Source of the DNA: Eutrigla gurnardus
Taxonomy: Eukaryota > Chordata > Actinopteri > Perciformes > Triglidae
DNA: 64,000 nt
Assembly: GCA_963514095.1 (NCBI GenBank)
Contig: OY741281.1
Location: 10,327,819-10,391,818 of the forward strand
Direction: 5' to 3'
Shown here piece after piece: positions 22,169-31,742 of the stretch (position 1 is its first letter; every line of letters starts with the position of its first letter). A program made the translations under genes and the position numbers. Below the pieces are notes generated by a model, which worked only from the letters and a program-made list of their open reading frames with translations, had not been told where the DNA came from and did no database searches.

Positions 22169-22325
22169 TGTTATATTTTGTATAACCTCATGTCTTAAAA
22201 TTTTCTTTGTTCAGGTTACAGCTTTATGTGTTGAACTGTTTATTACTTTAGTATCCCCATGGCTGACCTAAATGTTATCAGAGGCCTGGTAGTCATGATG
22301 TCTAGTTCTACATGAAGGTTAACTG
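22169..22325 (+). repeat. ERV 3' LTR, start only
   Basis: The LTR start TGTTATATTTTGTATAACC directly follows the polypurine tract. The continuation cannot be followed past about 22325, where another repeat (GTGCTCGAATTGGGCCGGTA) begins. No second LTR is present for comparison, so the 3' limit is uncertain. Confidence 0.5.
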
Positions 22326-22742
22326 TCAGTGACCAGTGCTCGAATTGGGCCGGTACTCATCAGTACGCAGTACCGGGACTTCAGATTTTTACCCATCTGC
22401 GTACCGTTACTTCTTACAGCGTACCGCCACCTCATGACGCATCTAGGTACGCATATTGTAGTTATTTTATGATGTTGTGGATACCTATAATAAGCTATGC
22501 AGTTGATGACTCTGTCTTCATTTTAGATCGACAAGATTCAGTTTAAAAGATTTTCGAGAGCTTGCGGGAAGCTGCGGCGCACTGTCTGTCCACACTTGCC
22601 GTCAGTCGAATGCATTTCAGGGCATACCGTAAATCCTCTAATATAGCCTCAGCCAAAATCTTCGCAACGCGAACCTGACAATGAATGGGAAGCGTGGAAA
22701 TAACGCTGCCTGTCGACACTTGCCCCGGCCTCCATTAGAGAC
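22326..22742. repeat. DNA-transposon-like repeat fragment flanking the copia insertion
   Basis: Starts CAGTGCTCGAATTGGGCC, the look of a hAT-type terminus, and contains several GTACCG/CGGTAC inverted bits. It is interrupted by the copia element. Sequence after 27626 (CATTATTTACCTCCGCCG) continues it for roughly 140 bp. No coding signal. Confidence 0.4.
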
Positions 22743-22747
22743 CGGCC

Positions 22748-23061
22748 TGTTAAAATATGTTTATGTCCTCAGTTGTATGTGATGTGATGCTGTAGGCTAT
22801 TGTTCGTGTTCTGTACTGTGTATATTTTTATGCCACAAGGAGGCGCTAATGTGCAGGCTATAGAGGCAGGGCGCAAAGGCGTCATTAGTTTTTTTTGTTC
22901 CAGTTGATCTGCCGTAGTTTGAGACGAAGCTGTATGACCGTGAGACTGATGTGTCTACAGTTCGCAAATAAATATGCCAAGAAAGGCTGAAGAAAACCCG
23001 CTGACTCTTTTCATCCGAATGCAACGTTAAGCTGCAACAGTTAATATACCATAACTCAACA
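22748..23061 (+). repeat. Copia 5' LTR
   Basis: 314 bp, TGTTAAAATATG to CATAACTCAACA. AATAAA in TTCGCAAATAAATATGCC. It differs from the 3' LTR at a few positions only (for example TAGGCTATTGTTCG vs TATTGTTCTTATG). Confidence 0.93.
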
Positions 23062-23076
23062 GGTTATGGGCCCAGG
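23062..23076 (+). other. Copia primer binding site
   Basis: GGTTATGGGCCCAGG directly follows the LTR end. It matches the usual copia priming site, complementary to an internal part of initiator methionine tRNA rather than its 3' end. Confidence 0.75.
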
Positions 23077-23170
23077 AGTCGTTCGGATGATAAGTTTGCT
23101 ATCACCGATTAGAAAGTCGCAACGGACCGCGTGCTGACGGGATTGCTAACTAGAAAAAGAGCAAGCTAAC

Positions 23171-23650
23171 ATGGCGGAACAACGAAGGAGATTGCCTCGA
23201 CTGACGTTCGACGGAGATGAGACTAAGTATGAGCTTTGGGAGACCAAAATGTTGGGACATTTTCATTTGTCAGAGCTAAAGAATACAGTGTTAAGAGAAC
23301 CGCGGACAGAAGCAGAGATAGCAGCAGATCCAAAGAAAAATGCTGACGCTTATGCGGAGTTGATTTTGCTGTTAGATGACAAAAGCCTCTCTTTAGTTAT
23401 GAGGGATGCGCCCAACAATGGAAGACAAGCTCTGAAAATATTCAGAGAGTATTATGCAGGGGGGGGAAAGCCCCGTATAATCAACTTGTACACCACGTTG
23501 ACATCGCTTCAGAAGGCAAACGATGAAAGTGTAATGGACTACATCATCAGAGCTGAAACCGCCATCACAGCACTGCGGAACGCGGGTGAAACATTAGGAG
23601 ACGGCCTGCTAGTGGCTATGGCCTTAAAAGGATTGCCTGAGAGTTTTTAG
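23171..23650 (+). CDS. Copia Gag N-terminal part, ends at in-frame TAG
   Basis: 159 codons from MAEQRRRL. The copia Gag core (FDGDETKYELWETKM; LYTTLTSLQ; VMDYIIRAE; ALKGLPESF) is present and complete in order. TAG at 23648-23650 is followed in the same frame by PFAIHV, the expected continuation, so one codon change interrupts Gag. Readthrough is possible in principle, but a simple nonsense mutation is the more economical explanation. Confidence 0.88.
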   Translation: MAEQRRRLPRLTFDGDETKYELWETKMLGHFHLSELKNTVLREPRTEAEIAADPKKNADAYAELILLLDDKSLSLVMRDAPNNGRQALKIFREYYAGGGKPRIINLYTTLTSLQKANDESVMDYIIRAETAITALRNAGETLGDGLLVAMALKGLPESF

Positions 23651-23665
23651 CCATTCGCAATACAT

Positions 23666-26600
23666 GTGGCACATACAAACGATAACATCACGTTTGCAGA
23701 ATTCAAGACTAAACTACGTAGTTTTGAAGAGACAGAGAAGATAAAAGCAGCCGACTCCAGCGACAGTGTGATGAAAACTCAAGGGAAAACCGGATGGCGG
23801 CCCGCCAAGACGAGCGTGCGTGGCTGGAACAAAGACGACACAGAAATGGTGTGCTTCAAGTGTGGCACCAAAGGCCACAGAGCGAAAGCGTGTCGTCAGA
23901 AGACATGGTGTAGTTTTTGCAGAAGTGACACACACAAAGACGCCACGTGTAGGCGTAAGGACAAGGACAGTAAAGACAAAAAGGATGGTGTGAGTAAAGC
24001 CTCAGAAGATGCTGAGGATGACTACATGTTCAAGGTGAGAGACGGAGGGACCCAGCGGCAGCTGGCACGCAGCATTCAGGAGAGGGGCCTGATGGTGGAC
24101 ACGGGGGCTACCTCTCATATCGTCACCGACATCACCATGTTTAAGAGTTTCGACTGTGCGTTCAGGCCAGAAACGCACACTGTCGAGCTGACAGACGGGA
24201 CCCGGTGCAGCGGGGTCGCTCAGCGGAGGGGAAACGCTGAGGTTTCCCTCATCGACAGCAGAGGACAACGACGCAAGGCGACGCTGAGAGACGCTTTGCT
24301 CGTACCGTCGTACCCCCAAAGCATCTTCTTGGTGAAGGCGGCGACTACGAGTGGGGCTACGGTTGTCTTTAAAGAAGATAAAGACGCCTTGATAACCAGA
24401 GACGGTACCAGATTTAACATTCATGTTTATGACAGGATGTATTATTTGCATACTGAAGCTGAGCCTAATGATAAGTGTAATGCATGTCACGACATACAAG
24501 CATGGCATGAGATATTAGGCCACTGTAACTATGAGGATGTTCTTAAGTTGCAAAATGTTGTTGAAGGTATGCAGATCAAGGGTAAAATGGGTAGACCTGA
24601 ACAAGAGTGTGAGGTGTGTATTCAGGGGAAGTTTGCCCAAACCAAAAATAGGGACCCTGATACCAGAGCACAGGCTCCCTTACAGATGGTACACACAGAC
24701 CTTGCAGGTCCTGTAGCCACAGAGTCGATAGATGGGTACAAATATGTGCAGTCATTTACTGACGATTACTCAAGTGCAGTGTTTGTTTATTTTCTGAAGA
24801 AGAAAAGTGACACAGTACAGGCTACGGAAAAGTTCCTAGCAGATATATCCCCTTACGGGAAAGTGAGGTGCATGAGATCCGACAACGGAACAGAGTTCAC
24901 ATGCGGTGATTTCCAAGCACTGCTCAGGAAAAACAATGTAAGACATGAAACGTCAGCTCCGTATTCCCCACACCAAAACGGAACTGCAGAGAGGGGTTGG
25001 CGTACTCTTTTTGAGATGGGTAGGTGCATGATAGTTGAAATTGCACTGCCAAAGCAGTTGTGGCAATATGCAGTTCAAACGGCAGCAATGGTACGCAACA
25101 GGTGTTATAACAGGCGTACAGGGCAGACTCCTTATGAGCTGCTGACCAACAAGAAGCCCAATGTGTCTAAAATGCAAAAGTTTGGGTCTGCATGCTACAC
25201 CTACAAACAGGACAAGGGAAAACTTGATTCCAGATGTGATCAGGGGCGTTTTGTAGGTTACGACAAGAACAGCCCGGCGTATTTGGTGTATCATCCAGAT
25301 ACGAATAAAGTACAAAAACACAGGCTAGTGAAGTTTGTGAGCAAGGCAGCTGTGGAGAAACAGACACAGACAGGTGAGCCAGATCCAAGCGATGGCGATG
25401 ATAGTGTGAGACCCAGGACTAGTGAGATCACGCAAGGGGTTAGTAGGGGTACAGAAAATGCTCCAGAGCCAAGTGTACGAAGTAGAAGTGCACATAGTGA
25501 TAGTCCAGGTACAGTACCTAGGTCTAGTGACCATAATCACACACAGCAGAGTGATGAACCCGAGAGTAGAAGGTATCCAGCTAGAGAAAGGAGAACACTG
25601 AGTTACTTAGGTGACTTCATAACTGATGACTGTGATAGTGATGGGGTTCATATCACAGTAGACTACTGCTGCAGAGCGGTGTGTGGCATCCCACAGACAT
25701 TTGGGGAAGCAATGGGGTCAGCTAACTCAAAAGAATGGGCAAAAGCCATGGATGAGGAAATTCTGTCTTTAAACGAGAACAAAACCTTTACCCCGACAGC
25801 GTTGCCAATAGGCAAGAAAACAGTGGGGGGTAGGTTGGTTTACGCTGTTAAGACTGATGTAGAAGGAAAGGATAAATACAAAGCACGGTTTGTGGCCAAG
25901 GGTTACGGCCAGAAAATGGGAGTAGACTATGGGGAGACGTTTTCACCCACTGCAGACCTGACGAGTGTAAGGGTAGTGCTACAGAAAGCGGTACAGGAGA
26001 ATTTACTCCTGCACCAAATGGACGTGAAAACGGCGTACTTGCACGCTCTCATAGACTATGAGATCTACATCAATCCACCAGAGGGTTATCAAGAGAAAGA
26101 GGGTATAGTGTACAAACTAGAGAAATCACTATATGGTCTTAAACAATCCGGGCGAAATTGGAATAGGGTTTTGCATGATTGTCTAACTGAGAATGGGTTC
26201 ACGCAAAACCCAGCCGACCACTGTGTTAATGCCCAAGAATCAAAAGAAGGGAAGGTGATCATAATCATATGGGTCGATGACTTGATTATTGCGGCAAGCA
26301 ATGAAGAGAAACTGAAAAAGGTGAAAGAGATGCTTGCAGAACAGTTTAAAATGAAAGATTTAGGCAAACTCAAGCATTTTCTGGGAATCGATTTCAGTCA
26401 GTCAGATGGATGTATAAAGATGTCACAGGAAAGGTATACTAATAAGATACTACAGTGTTTTAATATGCAAGACTGTAGGATCAGAGAGACACCCTGTGAG
26501 CAAAAGCTAGAGTATACTGAGGATGCAGTAAAGATGGAAGACGTCAGGCTGTACAGGGAGGCCGTAGGAAGTCGTATATACCTAACTACTTGTACCAGAC

Positions 26601-26983
26601 CAGATTTAAGTTTTGTAGTGAGCAGGTTATCACAGTACTTTGCTGAGCCTACAGAGGAGCAGTGGGTCACTGTGAAGCACGTACTAAGATACCTCAAAGG
26701 CACTGCAGAGAAAGGGTTAAGTTTTAGGAGAGACGACAGTGAGAAGCTAGGTATACAGGCCTACAGTGATGCCGACTGGGCGGCTGATACCAGTGACAGA
26801 CGCAGTACCACAGGCTACTGTGTGAGCCTTAGTCAGAACAGCTCCCTAGTCTCCTGGAAGACTAGAAAGCAACCTACCGTTGCGCTATCCACATGCGAGG
26901 CAGAATACATGGCGCTGGCATCCACCATACAGGAGTGTCTATACCTAGAGCAGTTATTGGGAGGCATAGATAACTACAGGTAG
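23666..26983 (+). CDS. Copia Gag end and Pol: protease, integrase, RT, RNase H
   Basis: A 1105-codon frame in phase with Gag. Zinc knuckle CFKCGTKGHRAKAC (~70-83). Protease MVDTGATSHIV (~142). Integrase with HEILGH...CEVC zinc region, core Asp in HTDLAGP, second Asp in RSDNGTEF, and Glu in QNGTAERGWR. RT with FVAKGYGQ, MDVKTAYLHA and the IWVDDLI box. RNase H with YSDADWA and STCEAEYMAL. It stops at NYR. The last ~50 residues of RNase H (HEDNQGTIALAKNP onward) are in other frames, so two small indels lie in 26983-27100. Otherwise it is open, which suggests recent activity. Confidence 0.93.
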   Translation: MAHTNDNITFAEFKTKLRSFEETEKIKAADSSDSVMKTQGKTGWRPAKTSVRGWNKDDTEMVCFKCGTKGHRAKACRQKTWCSFCRSDTHKDATCRRKDKDSKDKKDGVSKASEDAEDDYMFKVRDGGTQRQLARSIQERGLMVDTGATSHIVTDITMFKSFDCAFRPETHTVELTDGTRCSGVAQRRGNAEVSLIDSRGQRRKATLRDALLVPSYPQSIFLVKAATTSGATVVFKEDKDALITRDGTRFNIHVYDRMYYLHTEAEPNDKCNACHDIQAWHEILGHCNYEDVLKLQNVVEGMQIKGKMGRPEQECEVCIQGKFAQTKNRDPDTRAQAPLQMVHTDLAGPVATESIDGYKYVQSFTDDYSSAVFVYFLKKKSDTVQATEKFLADISPYGKVRCMRSDNGTEFTCGDFQALLRKNNVRHETSAPYSPHQNGTAERGWRTLFEMGRCMIVEIALPKQLWQYAVQTAAMVRNRCYNRRTGQTPYELLTNKKPNVSKMQKFGSACYTYKQDKGKLDSRCDQGRFVGYDKNSPAYLVYHPDTNKVQKHRLVKFVSKAAVEKQTQTGEPDPSDGDDSVRPRTSEITQGVSRGTENAPEPSVRSRSAHSDSPGTVPRSSDHNHTQQSDEPESRRYPARERRTLSYLGDFITDDCDSDGVHITVDYCCRAVCGIPQTFGEAMGSANSKEWAKAMDEEILSLNENKTFTPTALPIGKKTVGGRLVYAVKTDVEGKDKYKARFVAKGYGQKMGVDYGETFSPTADLTSVRVVLQKAVQENLLLHQMDVKTAYLHALIDYEIYINPPEGYQEKEGIVYKLEKSLYGLKQSGRNWNRVLHDCLTENGFTQNPADHCVNAQESKEGKVIIIIWVDDLIIAASNEEKLKKVKEMLAEQFKMKDLGKLKHFLGIDFSQSDGCIKMSQERYTNKILQCFNMQDCRIRETPCEQKLEYTEDAVKMEDVRLYREAVGSRIYLTTCTRPDLSFVVSRLSQYFAEPTEEQWVTVKHVLRYLKGTAEKGLSFRRDDSEKLGIQAYSDADWAADTSDRRSTTGYCVSLSQNSSLVSWKTRKQPTVALSTCEAEYMALASTIQECLYLEQLLGGIDNYR

Positions 26984-27308
26984 CCTACACACAAACTGTA
27001 GTACATGAGGACAATCAGGGAACAATCGCTCTTGCCAAAAACCCTGTAAATAGAAGGAGGTGTAAACATATCGACATAAATACCACTTCATCAGGTCTAC
27101 TGTGAATGAGGGAAGAGTGATTTTGATGTATTGTTCTACTGACAACATGGTTGCTGATGTAATGACCAAACCTGTAATATAAGTTGAAACTGGAGAGGTT
27201 TGCAGGTGCTCTTTTTGGGGAGTGATGTGTGTATGACAGGGGTCCACATTCATTCTGTCTTTGTTTTCTTTTTGCTTAAGAGTGTAGCAACCTGAGTACA
27301 AGTGGGGG

Positions 27309-27621
27309 TGTTAAAATATGTTTATGTCCTCAGTTGTATGTGATGTGATGCTGTATTGTTCTTATGTGTTCTGTACTGTGTATATGTTTATGCCACAAGG
27401 AGGCGCTAATGTGCAGGCTATAGAGGCAGGGCGCAAAGGCGTCATTCGTTTTTTTTGTTCCAGTTGATCTGCCGTAGTTTGAGACGAAGCTGTATGACCG
27501 TGAGACTGATGTGTCTACAGTTCGCAAATAAATATGCCAAGAAAGGCTGAAGAAAACCCGCTGACTCTTTTAATCCGAATGCAACGTTAAGCTGCAACAG
27601 TTAATATACCATAACTCAACA
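27309..27621 (+). repeat. Copia 3' LTR
   Basis: 313 bp, TGTTAAAATATG to CATAACTCAACA, preceded by the purine-rich AAGTGGGGG (27300-27308) that would serve as polypurine tract. Followed by the CGGCC duplication. Confidence 0.93.
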
Positions 27622-27762
27622 CGGCCATTATTTACCTCCGCCGTTATTTATGTACAGGGAGCAGAAATGGAAAAATAAAACCGGTCACCCTCTCTGGATG
27701 GAGAGGACTAGACAGAGGAATTCAAGAGTGAGTATCTAAGTTGTGATATCTTTATTCCAAGA

Positions 27763-27782
27763 CACTCTCTCTCTCGCTCTCG

Positions 27783-27861
<79 letters not shown>

Positions 27862-27873
27862 GTCTCTCTCTCT
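27763..27873. repeat. (CT)n microsatellite
   Basis: A long CT run with a few interruptions. It directly abuts the hAT remnant (GTTTCGAAACGGC) and replaces the left end seen in the other hAT copies. Confidence 0.95.
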
Positions 27874-28362
27874 GTTTCGAAACGGCTATTCCAAGACGGG
27901 CAGATCCTTTGAAATACTGGCAAGAGTGACGTGCTGTCTTCCCTAATTTGTACCAACTGACTAAGAAATGTTTAAGTGTCCCTGCAACAAGTGTACCCCG
28001 TGAAAGGATTTTTTCAAAAGCAGGGGAAGTGTCATCCAAAAAAAGAAACGGACTCAGCTCAAAAAGAGCTGAACAAATATTATTTTTGAAAAAAAATCTT
28101 TGATTATTGTATTGCATATAACAATGTGTCATTTATTTATTTTTAATGTTTCTTTAATTCAACCTGTATTCTACTTAACTTAAGGAAACCTAAGACCGGC
28201 TCATTTCATAGTGGCACATATTTTCTTTGGCCAGAGCATGTAGTTCACATAAGTGGCCACTAGATGCCACTGTAGAGTCATGTTTCATATTCGTTTCCAG
28301 GCTTCAACACATACTGAAACATCGCTTCAAACTGTTTCGAAGCTTCCCTTTGCCCATCACTA
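27871..28362 (+). mobile_element. hAT deletion derivative, copy in duplicon C (left end lost)
   Basis: Encodes the hAT C-terminal dimerisation remnant (FPNLYQLTKKCLSVPATS; GEVSSKKRNGLSSKRAEQ). It ends GCTTCCCTTTGCCCATCACTA at 28362, followed by GGGAAAAC, the 8-bp target site defined by the complete copy at 47307. The left inverted repeat is missing and a CT microsatellite stands there. Confidence 0.8.
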
Positions 28363-29129
28363 GGGAAAACAGAACGTTGATGAGCCGAACGAGCCGCGAG
28401 GATTCCCCCTTAAATAAGCGCTGCTGTCCTCCTGTTTAGGCCTATTATTAGAGCCGCTAGTTACTAACGTTAGCCGTCTTACGAGTGCTATTAGCATAAC
28501 GTACCCGATTGGCAGTTTTATTTTGTTGTATAAGTTACATACAGGTTGATTTCCTTAACGTTACTCAAATGTCTTGTTATAAGGAAAAATAATTAATGGA
28601 CGGTATAATCAGCAAATAGATCCATAATGAAAAATTAATGAACTGGTAAAAAATGAGCTCCACCTCAACGAGTACAGTCACAGGTTCTACTTGTAATACT
28701 TTAAGTAGGCCTACGTTTTTCACCGCGGCTTTGTTTGAAGGATCACTCAATATTTGTTAACTCATTAAATATCCTTATATTTTGGGCTGTTGGTCAGATA
28801 AAATGACCACCTTTTATAGACAGAATTAGTCGATTACATTGAAGAAGATCCATCACATTCATTTAAAATGAAAATAAGTATAACTTGCAGTGACCCAAAT
28901 ATAGTAAAAGTCTACTATCATGTATGACAAGGAGACATGAAATCCTCACATTTGTAGGATGTGACTGAAAAATAACTGAAATGAGGAATCAATTATTTAA
29001 AAAAAAATGACTGTTGTATTTTCTGTCTGACTACTAATCACTTCATATGATTAGGGACTCCTGTGCAATTGAGCAAAGAGAAAATAATAAAAAAAACCAC
29101 TGGATTTCAATTTGTGTTTCATCTTTTAG
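28363..29129 (+). other. LSM5 upstream and intron 1 region, candidate exon 1
   Basis: 28363-28520 is CpG-containing and could be the old LSM5 promoter/5' UTR. The usual short first coding exon of vertebrate LSM5 is not recognised. A candidate alternative is 28653-28683: ATGAGCTCCACC..., ten codons plus G, then GT. Its phase fits exon 2 exactly (G|AG), and the matching segment at 48218-48245 differs by an in-frame 3-base loss. The donor (GTTCTA) is poor, so this is speculative. Confidence 0.3.
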
Positions 29130-29707
29130 AGCTTGTCGACAAATGTATCGGATCCCGAATTCACATCGTCATGAAAACCGATAAAGAAATCGTCGGGACT
29201 CTGCTGGGTTTCGACGACTTTGTCAGTATCCTTTCCAGATCAATTACAATGTGACTGAAAAAACCCACGTATTTTCTCGTATTTGACAAACTGTATTATT
29301 TGACTGTTTTCTCTGAACATTGTTCCAGTTTTTGTCCTTAACTCATTGTGTTAGATATGGTCCTGGAAGATGTGACAGAATTGTAAGTGCACCTCTTGTT
29401 TTTGCATTGAGTCCAGTCACTTTTCAACCAAACTGCTGAATAAACTCTATATATGTTTCAGTGAAATCACACCAGAGGGGCGGAGGATAACCAAACTGGA
29501 CCAGATCCTCCTCAATGGCAATAACATCACCATGGTATGTAAATATGCTGCATGTTTGGCATCATTACATCCACCTTATTGACTCACAAGTGTGCCCTAC
29601 ACCTTCAAAGCATCTGTTACTGTTTTCACTGTCACAGTAGGATTTATATCCATATATTTTCTCTTTTTTTGCAGCTCATACCTGGAGGAGAAGGTCCTGA
29701 AGTATGA
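29130..29707 (+). CDS. lsm5: LSM5 (U6 snRNA-associated Sm-like protein), exons 2-5, copy 1
   Basis: LSm5 is a subunit of the LSm2-8 ring on U6 snRNA (splicing) and of LSm1-7 (mRNA decay). Exons by sequence: 29130-29225 (ELVDKCIGSRIHIVMK, GTLLGFDDFV), 29355-29382 (MVLEDVTE), 29462-29534 (EITPEGRRITKLDQILLN), 29675-29707 (LIPGGEGPEV, stop). All junctions have AG acceptors and GT donors and correct phase. This is the whole Sm fold with both Sm motifs; the only lack is exon 1 (about 15 residues, including the start). An AATAAA-containing stretch lies at about 29943. It sits head-to-tail 4 kb before FIIND-CARD copy C and was duplicated with it. It may be a silent 5'-truncated copy or use a new first exon. 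Confidence 0.85.
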
Positions 29708-30762
29708 GATGAGAATCGTCTTTGAAGACTGAGAGTTTTGTGTTGTGGATTTATGCCTTCCCTATGTTGCGTTCCTTAGTTGACTATATCATTATTGTTA
29801 TTTTTGGATCATTCCTTCTTGATCTTGAGTGAGGAAAATATTTTTGTAAGATTCCTAATTGAAGATTTGTTATACAAAAAAAAAGGTTAAATCAGAAGTC
29901 CATCATGAATCACACATGACTAAAAAATGTTTTTTCATTTTACAAATAAATGACAATTGCAGTTTGAAAACACAAGATTTTCTTTATTTGTTTTTTTATC
30001 GCATAGTTGTACAACTTGTACTTAAATAAAAACATTTGTACAAAACGAAAGAGTTATTGTGTGTAGAAAGAAAGAACGAAAGTGTTTGGAAATTGCTCTG
30101 ATCTCAAAGTGGATGGCCACGTCCTTCCCGTTGACCAGAAAAGCAATAGTCCATCTGGAGGTAGAGAGCTACATTAAATCATTCATTTCATCAAAGTGTG
30201 TGTGTGCGTGCCTGTCAGATCCATGCCCATTGTTCCCACTGGAGATGTAAATATGTTTCTAAAAAAACAGCCATGTGAAAAAAAGTAGTAATTTTTCAGT
30301 TTATACGTTCTGTATTGGGTTTTATCTTTTCATGGGATTTATTGACAAAAAAATGGAGAAAATCACCAGAATAAGTCTTAAGATAAGCAGAAGGCAAGCT
30401 GTTCCAACAACATCTTCCCTCTGAAAATACCAAGATAATTCAACAGAAACAGTTTTATAAGTCACAGGAAATGTAGCCCTTAGCCAGTATTAATATCAAG
30501 CAAAATACTAAAGAGCGTGCATCAAAGTACTGTTGATTGTTTATCTACCAAAACAATCAGAATCACCTTTGGTCAAGTACTGTACTACCCAAATTTGACT
30601 TTTTGAGATTTTCATCACCATACAGAAATAACACATATAGGAATGAGGACAATAAAGTTTAACAATAAAGATAAAAAACAGGTTTAAAGTATATACTGTA
30701 TATCATGATCATTTCCAGGTTGTATTTCTTGTTGTGTTGCAACTAGAGATTTTTTACATACT
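29708..30762. other. LSM5 3' UTR and flank, no gene seen
   Basis: AT-rich, with AATAAA signals (29943, 30025). About 230 bp of it (from ATCTTGAGTGAGGAAAATAT) recurs inside intron 1 of copies C and E. A 63-codon frame at 30059-30250 starts from a non-ATG codon and has no conserved look. Confidence 0.6.
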
Positions 30763-31080
30763 TTAATGCTCGGAAAGTCTTTTCTGATACTGTCTGTCCA
30801 AATACCGATTCACCATCGGTCTGAAACAGTCTGCTTTCCAGCGTCGGGCAGCGTCCCTCTTCTTGCTGCTTCCTCCCCAGCAAACCACAGCGTAGAAGAG
30901 GACGCTGGCCACCACAGACTGGTAGAACATCCGCAGCAGTTTTTTACAGATGTTAAAGGACCCCAGCCTTCTCAGGAAGTACAGACGGCTCTGTCCTTTC
31001 CTGTGGACAGATTCCATGTTTGCTGTCCAGTCCAATCTGTCGTCCAGCTGCAGCCCCAGATATTTGTATGTCGTTGAAGA
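30763..31080 (-). pseudogene. Truncated LINE ORF2 C-terminal fragment
   Basis: A 90-residue minus-strand piece: LYFLRRLGSFNICKKLL and FYQSVVASVLFYAVVCWGG, the typical region after the RT domain in fish L2/CR1-like LINEs. The equivalent site in duplicon E (about 55798-55866) lacks it and carries a different short stretch, so the insertion is specific to this unit or was lost there. Confidence 0.75.
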
Positions 31081-31599
31081 CGTTTTGAATATTTACATTT
31101 AAAACTGTAAAATGGTCTTTATATTATATATTTGTAACATCACATCTGTACTAACGGCTCATTTAAAGGAACAGTTTCTGAATACGGACTGTGTAAATTT
31201 CTTCACTTGACTGTCTCAATATGTTCACAGTATGCTTTATAATATAATTTAAGACATAAATATCTCACTTTTTACAATATTTGACCTTTAAAACATCTTT
31301 TATAGTGAAAACGTTTTAAAGGTAAAACATTTACCTTAAAGGTCATATCAACTGCTGATGAAATGTCCACAATCATTGTTTTTTATTTAATAACTAAAAA
31401 AACAAATGTCCATGAAGATATAAAGAACATAACATAGAAATAAACACTGCTTTTAAAATTATTTGATTGACAATTTATTATTCATGCAGTAGAATAATTT
31501 ATTTAATAACTCGAGAGGATAAATCGTTCTGATAGATCCATGGTGCATTTCTACTTTTTTTTTTATGTATATCTGATGACCTTTGTGGGAGAGTTGTGA

Positions 31600-31742
31600 C
31601 TTGGGTGCGCCCCTTTGCTTGCTCTTAACAGTTAAAAACAAATCAGGAAGAGGAAGAAAACGCAGACTCACCAACCATCTCTGACATTTTCATTTTTTTT
31701 TTCTTTTAATGTTGAAGGTTGAACTCATTGTGCAGCTCACTG
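31600..31742 (+). promoter_or_regulatory. Candidate noncoding exon 1 of FIIND-CARD copy C (start not defined)
   Basis: Purine-rich GAGGAAGAAAACGCAGACTC, then CATTGTGCAGCTCACTG|GTAAGTCTGAG. The strong GTAAGT donor begins at 31743. The matching stretch is conserved in D (donor at 38479) and E (donor at 56478), where the exon ends CTCACCG. The acceptor for it would be the TTTATTTCAG before the coding exon. The 5' limit and promoter are not resolved. Confidence 0.45.

Larger units (their letters stand above)
19412..22325 (+). mobile_element. Endogenous retrovirus remnant, 3' half (pol end, env, 3' LTR start)
   Basis: Order on the + strand: RNase H C-terminal piece, integrase pieces, env in three frames, a polypurine tract (GGAGGGAA, 22161-22168) and the first ~155 bp of an LTR beginning TGTTATATTTTG at 22169. 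There is no 5' LTR, gag, protease or RT here. The Env type (CX6CC in the transmembrane subunit) points to the gamma/epsilon-like group of retroviruses; this is family-level inference. Many frame breaks show it cannot make virus. Confidence 0.8.
22748..27621 (+). mobile_element. Ty1/copia LTR retrotransposon, near-complete
   Basis: LTRs at 22748-23061 and 27309-27621, with a 5-bp target duplication CGGCC (22743-22747 and 27622-27626). A primer binding site of the copia type (GGTTATGGGCCCAGG) sits at the 5' LTR edge. Gag and Pol are one frame, with a single TAG in Gag and small shifts at the far 3' end. Copia elements are rare in fish genomes relative to Gypsy, so a near-intact one is notable. 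Confidence 0.95.

Noticed and set aside
27743..27946. Ser/Leu and Arg/Glu repeat frames on both strands
   Set aside because: They are translations of the CT microsatellite.
30059..30250. 63-codon frame downstream of LSM5
   Set aside because: It starts from a non-ATG codon, lies in 3' flank, and in the second duplicon (55021 onward) is broken by substitutions.
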